From Tethya wilhelma (lineage: Eukaryota; Porifera; Demospongiae; Tethyida; Tethyidae): a stretch of DNA of 64,000 bases. The DNA lies in contig CAXIPT010000010.1 of NCBI GenBank assembly GCA_964030475.1, positions 2,930,602 to 2,994,601 of the forward strand. The letters run 5' to 3'. Positions within the stretch are counted from its first letter, which is position 1. Each line of letters begins with the position of its first letter. The notes under the pieces were generated by a model. It was not told where the DNA came from. It worked only from the letters and a program-made list of their open reading frames with translations, and made no database searches. Position numbers and translations under genes: made by a program. Shown here piece by piece: positions 57,556-64,000 of this stretch.

Positions 57556-57768
57556 TGAGAGAGATGCACTGGTGCATGTACACACCTTGGAGAGTTCTGT
57601 TAAGTGCCTTAGGGCTGACGATGGTTCAAGTGCCAAATCTTTCACCCCTATGTACACTTGTCCACTGTGAAATGATTCGTCGAGACTTGTGGGAATATTT
57701 ATCTGCATTGCAACTGTAGGAATAATACTGAATCTGGTAAAGTCATGATCACATACACTGAAAGTTTT
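56310..57768 (-). pseudogene. DDE transposase gene, copy 2, split by the 6.6-kb element
   Basis: The reading includes LYTD-like exon 57362-57440 (with FIQIMSASGCDSNPILCLYT), the HSWKNPVERIMSIVNLAL block at about 57215-57275, a helical region, CVQKCGSSTCSICRSP and CTECLKPRVLYAKN, up to CVHCGNPENIVEG at the insertion point. A one-base insertion near 57293 (GGATTATG, expected GGATATG for ...DLDMLIAVRT) shifts the frame just before the Glu block. Copy 1 at 7224-10627 has, in its place, a local duplication. This copy continues on the other side of the element at 49559-49683 and is cut by the N at 57769 in the DDKH-exon side. The C-terminal CxxC pairs suggest zinc binding. Confidence 0.7.
57482..57556. 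repeat. (TG)n(AG)n microsatellite
   Basis: Intronic composite run, allelic or paralogous to 8598-8656. Confidence 0.9.
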
Positions 57769-57769
57769 N
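57769..57769. other. single N, homology break
   Basis: Copy 1 of the DDE gene continues with GTCAAGCACTCGC (8873), here unrelated sequence follows. Confidence 0.7.
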
Positions 57770-58652
57770 ACATTCGACTAGTATTAAATTAGTGCAGATA
57801 GCCTCAAACAAAGTCTTCAGCTTGTGGGTAAGTCAGCAGTCCACCCAATACTCTTAAGTGTGGGAACATCTACAACTCACAGTGTACCTGCCTATTATGT
57901 ATACTTCTCGAATCACTCACGTGACCTGTTTCCAATCCCTTCCCCCTGCTATATTATCTGTATATGATAGTATATGTCTGATTTGCAAATGGATTCACTT
58001 TATGCGGTGATAATATTAACAAGAGCTATGTCTGACTCTATCATTTCACGCTAAAGATAGAGTTAACTGTGCAACCAAGTCAGACATTAATCCAGTGATG
58101 CGCCTGTGATTGATGTTATATTATGTATCTTTGTGATGTGGTAGAACATCATTTTCTGCACTCACATTTAAAGGAGATGTCACAACTATCAGAAATAGTA
58201 AGTTAGAAATAGCCAAGATTGTGCATTGATTATCTTACCATCTGATAATCAAACTTTAAAATGTAACTGTATTATTATTTGCACCTATTAGGTCCCTAGC
58301 TCTTCGAGTAGATAAAAATCAAAAGAGTGAGATAACTGGCATACTAACAATACTTTTAGCTTCATTGGTTTTATACAAAGCATTTACATAAAATGCTTTT
58401 GTGAGTTAATTAATTGACTGTCATTCAGAATAATATTAGTAGGTAATATGAAAACAACTGTACAATTCAAACTCAAGGTAATGTGGTTAAACTACGGAAT
58501 ATTATCAAATGTTTTTCAATTGCGAAGTGTTAGTTTAACAAAGAATGTCAATGCATTTGATGATTTTATTAGGTTAGTAAAAATGTGTCATTTACTACTT
58601 GTCCATGAACATGCTTCTGACCAAGTACATGAATATGCAAATGAGCTAAATA
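57770..58652. other. segment between two N joins, no gene recognised
   Basis: This AT-rich segment shows no homology to either neighbour and no family I know; the open frame at 58448-58652 is short and has no motif. Confidence 0.4.
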
Positions 58653-58653
58653 N
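58653..58653. other. single N, homology break
   Basis: The large element gene copy 2 stops at the N in the codons before SRARQQR; intact copy continues at 53703. Other single Ns at 26616, 30265, 30524 and 36477 cannot be tested fully. Confidence 0.7.
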
Positions 58654-60893
58654 GCTAAACACAATACGTATATTCTGATTCAATACTTTCTTCCTGATGT
58701 TTATTTGGGTTTTTAAAAGACGGATTTTTTCTGATTGCTTTTTTCCCTTTGGTAGTTTTGCAGAGTCAATTTCAGAAAGTGCTTCACATAGCTCCTCTGA
58801 ACTTGCTATCAAATGATGTTGAGATAATTGTTCTTTCTCGGCCAGTCTCTTCTCTTTCTGTGCCACTCTACGCGTATGCACTTGTACAAGATTTTGCTGT
58901 CTTCTTTCTGCTCGTTGATTGGCTTCTTCCTTACAACTCTTCGAGACCTCTTTTCTTCTCTTTACAGCAAGGTCAACGATTGAATCTTGTTGGCTCTCAG
59001 GTAAGCCACCTAGCCACTGCAAGGTTTTGTTCTTCTTCACCTGTACCAGAGTTGAGCGAGAAACTTGATGTAAGTTTGGCAGGGCCGTTGTTAGATAATC
59101 ATTTAATCCCAACACTAACTCGCAAATGTCGTTACTGGGCTTTAACTGAGAAAGAGCTTTCTTGACCGAGTCTTCTGGTTCCCAGTAAATGCCACCCGGA
59201 AGTTGGCTAGCAGCATAGTCACAAAGCTTTTCTAACATTGTTTCGGACCCTGACTTGAGAAGTGCTTTAACAGTGTCCTCCTCACTTTCTGGTATGTTGA
59301 ACAAGCTATTCACGACTGTAGCCATGCCTTTGTGCAGTCGGTGGTTGCACTTCTTGTCTACTCCATAGAGCCTCTGTTCAGAAATGAACACTGTGTGTTT
59401 TTTCTCTAATGCAACAGTAGTGTCATCCTTCACTTCACTCAAGAATACTTGTAGCTCCAGGTAGTGAGTAGCCATGTCTAGCACTGACTTACCCAAGTCA
59501 TTTGACTTGGCAAGCATGACTAGGTCGGCGTAGCAGTGATAAAACATAATTCCATCTGCTCGTACTGCAGCACACTCACATGGGTCGAGTAGTTTAGCAA
59601 ACACATCCCTTTCCAGTTTGTTTCCAGTTTCATTTTTTCCTGTGTAGACAAGATATTGCTTTGCAACATCCTTCAGGTGAATGATCTTAGCAGCATTTGA
59701 GGCTGTGACAAAATACCTGCTGCCAACTTGTCGGTCTAGTCTAACAGCCATACATTCTCTGTAATATACAGCACTGCAATTGCCGTCACCAGATTGTGAC
59801 ATCAAAGCCAGGAAATCAGGAAATGCTTGTGCTCCACTAGCGTATTCAGGAACACCATGTGAGCCAAACAATTTACAAAACTCGTGCACAAATTGGTCAA
59901 CGGGGTTGTATTTTCTTGAAGCCTCCTCACCACTAACCAATCCAGACAGAAATGCTGTACGCAGGTTCACTCCCAAATGCATACAGCAAAAAGTTTTGAT
60001 AATCTCAATTGTGTCCAGAGTTGCTGCACCAAACCTCCTTTCATCTTCTTCTCGGTGCTCTTCTATTAATTTGTTGAGCCTTTTTTGTGTTGCTGCCGAG
60101 TCGGAGGTTGAAGAAATGAACATTGTCCAATTAATGCTGTTTGCATTAGGTAATCCCAACAATTTTGCTGTCATACGGAGCTTTTCTAGCTCTTTAGATA
60201 TGTCCTCAATGGCAGTAGATGCAGTACCATCTGTTAGTTCATTGACAGATAAGACAGTACCATTAACAACAACCTCTCCTAGCTTTTTCTGATTTTTTGT
60301 CGTACCATCACTATTGAGGTGAAAGCCAGATGTTTTCGCTGCCTCACAAAGAACAGTAGCTTTGTGTGCACTGCTGACTGTTACTAACTCTTCCTTTCTC
60401 ATATATCCTGCACAGGATTTCTTGCATGGGTAGAGAAAGGTTTTGAACATCTTCAGGATAGAAAGTCTCCAGCACAGTCTTTACTATCTCTGGACATTGT
60501 GTAGCTGGTACTTGTTTAGCTGATAGTGCATAGTATAGTTTTCAGGACACGTGCAGGATATGCCTTTCCTTTCTTGGCATACATTTCTTTCAAATTAGAG
60601 GGGGAGTGTGAAGGTGCCGATGCTAGATCTGAAACAGTATCCTCCAAGTCAAAGTTTTCCATTAATAGCTGAGCATTCTCATCTTCAAGTAATTTCAACT
60701 TTTGTTCTGATTTCGCTAGCTTGGACCTTGTAAAGTCTCTACTCCGCTTCATTGCATCTCTTTAATTTGTTATATCTTTGAGGTTTTTTTCTGCACTTTC
60801 AAGTTTACTCTTTGATTCTAAGAATTGCTTCTTCAGTTCCAAATAATCAGAAGTCATCTCATCTAATCGATGATTACAACTTCCTATGTCTAC
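58654..60893 (-). pseudogene. large element protein, copy 2 (decayed)
   Basis: Minus-strand homologue of 51470-53700, very similar in sequence. It retains HLNSDGTTKNQKK, STSDSAATQK-RLNKLI, CCMHLGVNLRTAF and TGNKLERDVFAKL. Three lesions separate it from the intact copy: a CAA to TAA stop at about 60762, a one-base insertion near 60547 and a four-base insertion near 60425. Homology ends abruptly at 60893 in the coiled-coil part and at the N at 58653 near the C-terminus, so no terminal repeat accompanies it. Confidence 0.85.
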
Positions 60894-61019
60894 ATGGAGA
60901 TAGTCCAAAATAGGGATGTAGAAACACATGCTTAGGCAACATGTTGCAAGTGGCTCAATTGTGGGGTCTGATGACGTTGACAGGGCTGCCAATACCTGGG
61001 TAAAGACTCCCAAATGTCA

Positions 61020-61245
61020 GTAGCCATGGTATGGTCGACCATTCCATTGAATTTGTGAATTCCACCATACACAGAATGTTGCTGGGAATCATATTGGAAC
61101 CAAGTCAATTGAGTGTCTGTCATGAGCATCAAGTTCCAAGTTATTTAGATGAATTCATGTACAGAGAAAGGTTTGGTACCACTGCCACTCAGCTCTTTAA
61201 CAGTATTATAAGTGACGTAGTTTGTAACCCAATATTCTGTGTATA
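61020..61245 (+). pseudogene. IS1595/Merlin-like transposase fragment
   Basis: The frame DHSIEFVNSTIH is followed in another frame by HHTQNVAGNHIGTKSIE and, back in the first, VPSYLDEFMYRERFGTTATQ. The order HS-FV-, HTQN-, K and LDEFM-R matches the C-terminal part of IS1595-type (ISXO2/Merlin) transposases. Two shifts within 200 bp show decay. Confidence 0.5.
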
Positions 61246-61508
61246 ATAGTACAAAAATTTGTACCTAGCTAGTATTCAAATACAGATCAATGTTAATTAA
61301 GTCATAAATTTTGTATTATCGTTCTTACGTTTATCTTCATCATATCCTATCACTTGTCATATATGATTGTAACTGACTTCTTACCAAGGCAAAAATAACT
61401 GGCTCGCTATGACACGGACCCATAATCAGTGGGCGTATCACCACATGACTTGTGGCCATGCCCCCTTCACAATACATGAGGGAGTTGGATATCCTACATA
61501 ATCCGTTC
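61246..61508. other. no gene recognised
   Basis: A/T-rich sequence with GGGCGTATCACCACATGACTTG; nothing else. Confidence 0.3.
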
Positions 61509-61868
61509 TTAGAACTTACTGTACCTAGAATCTACTAGCGAGCGCATACCAAATCTTCTTTCAACTGCTTCCAGTGTTTTTATTTCTTCATCCGATGGTG
61601 ATTCATTTTGTTGAAGATCTAATACTTTCCAATCTTGTGTACAGCGTGTTGTCACTTCCATGTGATATGTACGACTCCGTGCTGCATCTGTTTTGTGATT
61701 TTCTAACAACTGTTGAAAGCTGGCCATATAATTTTCTACTCTCGTAATTTCTTCAGGGGAGGCACTAGCCGATTGTTTTAGTCTATTGATTGTTGTTTGC
61801 TTACCTGTAATTTGTGACTTAGTTTTCGAACATATATCACTAATCCTCCTGGTGAGGACAAATCGCAA
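61509..61868 (-). CDS. unknown helical protein fragment
   Basis: The 119-residue frame starts MRFVLTRRISDICSKTKSQI and has Lys/Glu/Gln-rich helical stretches (TINRLKQSASASPEEITRVE, MASFQQLLENHKTDAARS) and ends RRFGMRSLVDSRYS. It resembles the coiled-coil part of TE accessory proteins, but I cannot assign a family. A splice donor-like GTAAGTTC follows the end (61508-61515 on the minus strand), so it may be one exon. Confidence 0.35.
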   Translation of the reverse strand: MRFVLTRRISDICSKTKSQITGKQTTINRLKQSASASPEEITRVENYMASFQQLLENHKTDAARSRTYHMEVTTRCTQDWKVLDLQQNESPSDEEIKTLEAVERRFGMRSLVDSRYSKF

Positions 61869-62404
61869 TCTTAGGTCTGTAAGATTTTAACCAATTACTG
61901 GAGATTTCTTTTCCTTCCTTTCCACGTTGCGATCGGTTGAATTAGCCAACCACTGATAGTGACAATCGTTCTTGAAAATGAGCAACAGCGCTCTTTGGCA
62001 TTTGGATAGTTAAGAACATCGGAAGGAAGTAGAATGTGGGGCCAGACGAGTCAGCAGACCAACCATTGCAGAGCCGGTGCGGCAGCTACGGCCATGGCCA
62101 TACCTATTTTGGAAGATTAAGCTTCTTAAAAGCAAAAGATCTTACTTTGCTTTCATGCTGCTCTTTCTGTGCTGTGTAAACTAGAAGCCACGTACACACT
62201 CAGAGTCGTTTTCATTTTAATTCTCTTGTTAACGCACACCTGTTACACCCTCTTTCGGTAGCCCCTCCCATTTATTCTACGTAGCTATTAGCGCTATAGC
62301 TTATTGAATGTACTTAGCAATACGCTTGAATGTACATGTCTTGAGCAGACTAAGCCAGTCATCCTCACTATAACTCTTATCTCAGCATTATCAAGTCAGT
62401 AAAT

Positions 62405-62600
62405 CTATAAGACTGAAGCGTTGTAAATTAAGACTGAAATATGCCTCAAAATGCCCCAGAATTCACCTAAAAACGTGCAAAACGCAAATTTTTTTATGGG
62501 GGGAGCATGCCCCCAGACCCCCCTAGCTTGAGTCCCAGCCTTCGGCGGCGACATGCAGGCCGTATCACTCATCCTGAGGAGGCTACGGGCCTGCATTGGG
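62405..62600. repeat. hAT-type MITE scrap
   Basis: Contains the GGGGGGAGCATGCCCCCAGA core shared with 5660 and 29460. Its ends are not resolved. Confidence 0.45.
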
Positions 62601-62608
62601 TTGTGAGT

Positions 62609-62986
62609 TTAGATCAACAAATTCAAGGAATTCTTTCCTAGTGTCAACCACAGCAAAATTAGAGGTCCAGCAAGTCCGTGTCTCTCATGTGGGAACCTTA
62701 CTTGTATTCGTGCAGAACCATCAAGGCCTCTCCACCATGTTTTGAATGCAATCTCTTCGCCTGCAGGCATGACAATGTGGTTGCCAAGACGTTGTTCTTC
62801 AACTTCTGATTTCATCATTCCAACAATAGGGTGCTGTGACTGCTGTTGCTTAATTTTGCGTTGATGAGAGAGCCTGTCTTTCGAAATTCCTAGTGCTTTA
62901 GACACACAGATACAACAGTAAAGGTAGTTACCATTATGTTCTCTCTTAGTCAAATAGTCTGTGTCACAAGATCTCTGTAGCATCAA
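62609..62986 (-). CDS. TE-linked N-terminal domain fragment
   Basis: The 125-residue frame has LYCCICVSKALGISKDRLSH, then HPIVGMMKSEVEEQRLGNHI and WWRGLDGSARIQVRFPHERH. A helix-turn-helix-like ALGISKDRLSHQRK segment and the FPHERHG block recur, as I recall, in the N-terminal part of multicopy DDE transposase genes of sponges and corals. It is not attached to a catalytic domain here. Function unknown. Confidence 0.45.
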   Translation of the reverse strand: MMLQRSCDTDYLTKREHNGNYLYCCICVSKALGISKDRLSHQRKIKQQQSQHPIVGMMKSEVEEQRLGNHIVMPAGEEIAFKTWWRGLDGSARIQVRFPHERHGLAGPLILLWLTLGKNSLNLLI

Positions 62987-64000
62987 CTTTCTTGGGATGT
63001 TACAGCTTTTTTCCTCTTTAACTCACTACCCTGATGTATCATGCCTTTAAAGGTAGGTGCATACCTTGCAAGTACAGGCAACCATTGATTACAGACTCCT
63101 TCCAGTAAAGAGCTTGAACTCGACTCCTCAACCTTCGAAGGACAGGTGTGTGGCTGTAAGGCTTACAAGCTCTTCCTCCTCTCCTTTCTAACATCCTTTT
63201 GTGTCTTGGGCATGGCTAAAACAGACTCAATTTCGACTATTTGTGCTCACTGAGTTGGCAAGTTTAAAACATGCAACATTAAGGTTAGAGGTTTTTGAGT
63301 GGGCGGGGATCACACTAAAACAGTAATGATATTCATAGGCTCATAGAAACTCATGATACTATCTCAAAGCCGAGAGGATTTGGTCTCAAAATGGCTGATT
63401 ATTGCTCAAAAGGGTCAAAGGTCAAATTTAGTAGCTCTCTAAAATGGATTTTTCTGCCATTGCCACTCACTCACAGGGAACAACAACCAGGCGGCTTGAA
63501 AGACAACAGATGAACGAAAAAATGTGTTGAGAAAAAGCAAAAAACTGCTCATCAAGTCTGTAGAAGGCTTTTTATACTATGTATACACTTTTCACAACCA
63601 CATTCTCTCACAAAATGCATAACAGGTAAACAGGAAAACTGAGTCCCACCCAGTCAAAAACTAAACATGATATTCAAGACACACAAACACCCTACAAGCT
63701 CACATACCTCACTGCCTCTCTCTCCTCTCCACCAGGGAAGAAAAATGGACTTTATACAGCCCTGTCAAATTCAATTTTTCCTGTACAGACTCACTTTGAG
63801 CTCACCTAGGTGGCAGAGGGGTCAAAGGTCAGAGGTCAAAAGTCAATCACACTCAACACACGCTTGGTTGGACACGCCCACCAAGCCTCGAAGTCACAGC
63901 TAGCACACACTCTCCGCTAGCCATCCTGCAAATTTGCTGCACATTTTCATGCATATCACTACACAGCCATCCTATTGCATGCACAAGACACACCCATACA
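62987..64000. other. no gene recognised
   Basis: No conserved frame, repeat end or RNA gene that I can name. GTCAAAGGTCA-type direct repeats occur at about 63413-63425 and 63820-63842 (GGTCAAAGGTCAGAGGTC), which could be nuclear-receptor-like half sites by chance. Confidence 0.35.

Noticed and set aside
63413..63842. GGTCAAAGGTCA repeats as nuclear receptor sites
   Set aside because: Only two short occurrences without a gene nearby; chance cannot be excluded.

Overview
The window looks like accessory, transposon-dense DNA from an animal genome. It is AT-rich, has GT-AG introns of about 50-75 bp as well as longer ones, and carries no operons, rRNA or tRNA that I can see. Nearly every readable protein belongs to a transposable element (TE): hAT, MULE/SWIM, Helitron with an OTU domain, Gypsy, an IS1595-like fragment, a DDE family with a D-DDKH / TDGGPDHN / NPVE triad, and two TE-linked families common in sponges, cnidarians and fish. 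A demosponge is my best guess from memory of similar proteins; I could not search. I see no confident single-copy host gene.

Layout. 1-4.3 kb: small non-autonomous repeats. 4.3-6.8 kb: a dead hAT with a second hAT nested in it. 6.8-10.6 kb: one end of a long-TIR element sitting in a decayed DDE transposase gene. 11.2-19.7 kb: two copies of a MULE/SWIM transposase gene and a second copy of the first hAT, with several short inverted-repeat elements (MITEs) in them. 19.7-26 kb: a decayed Helitron (Rep C-terminal part, PIF1-type helicase, OTU protease), a Gypsy RT scrap and a palindromic MITE. 27-31.6 kb: an 80-bp minisatellite, MITEs and a SAP-like N-terminal gene fragment. 32-40.4 kb: two satellite arrays in opposite orientation around a 2-kb spacer. 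37.9-48.4 kb: a C2H2-containing TE gene (minus strand) head to head with a SAM-domain gene (plus strand), the pair largely duplicated. 49.5-57.8 kb: a complete 6.6-kb element inserted in a second copy of the DDE gene. 58.6-60.9 kb: a decayed second copy of that element's large gene. 61-64 kb: TE scraps.

The most interesting object is the 6,626-bp element at 49684-56309. It has ~710-bp near-identical terminal inverted repeats starting TAGGGTGT, a perfect 7-bp target duplication (CCTTCAA), a spliced gene for a ~1,054-residue protein (coiled coil, RNase-H-like D/D/E candidates, Tudor-like C-terminus), and a convergent three-exon gene for an 87-residue coiled-coil protein whose first exon lies inside the terminal repeat. 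A 477-bp MITE at 18742-19218 has related ends and also a perfect 7-bp duplication (CCAAGTG). I know no superfamily with this set of traits.

Nine single N bases are present. Those that can be tested against a second copy fall exactly where homology stops, so they are probably collapsed gaps or contig joins. Several duplicated blocks may be the two haplotypes of one locus and not true duplications.
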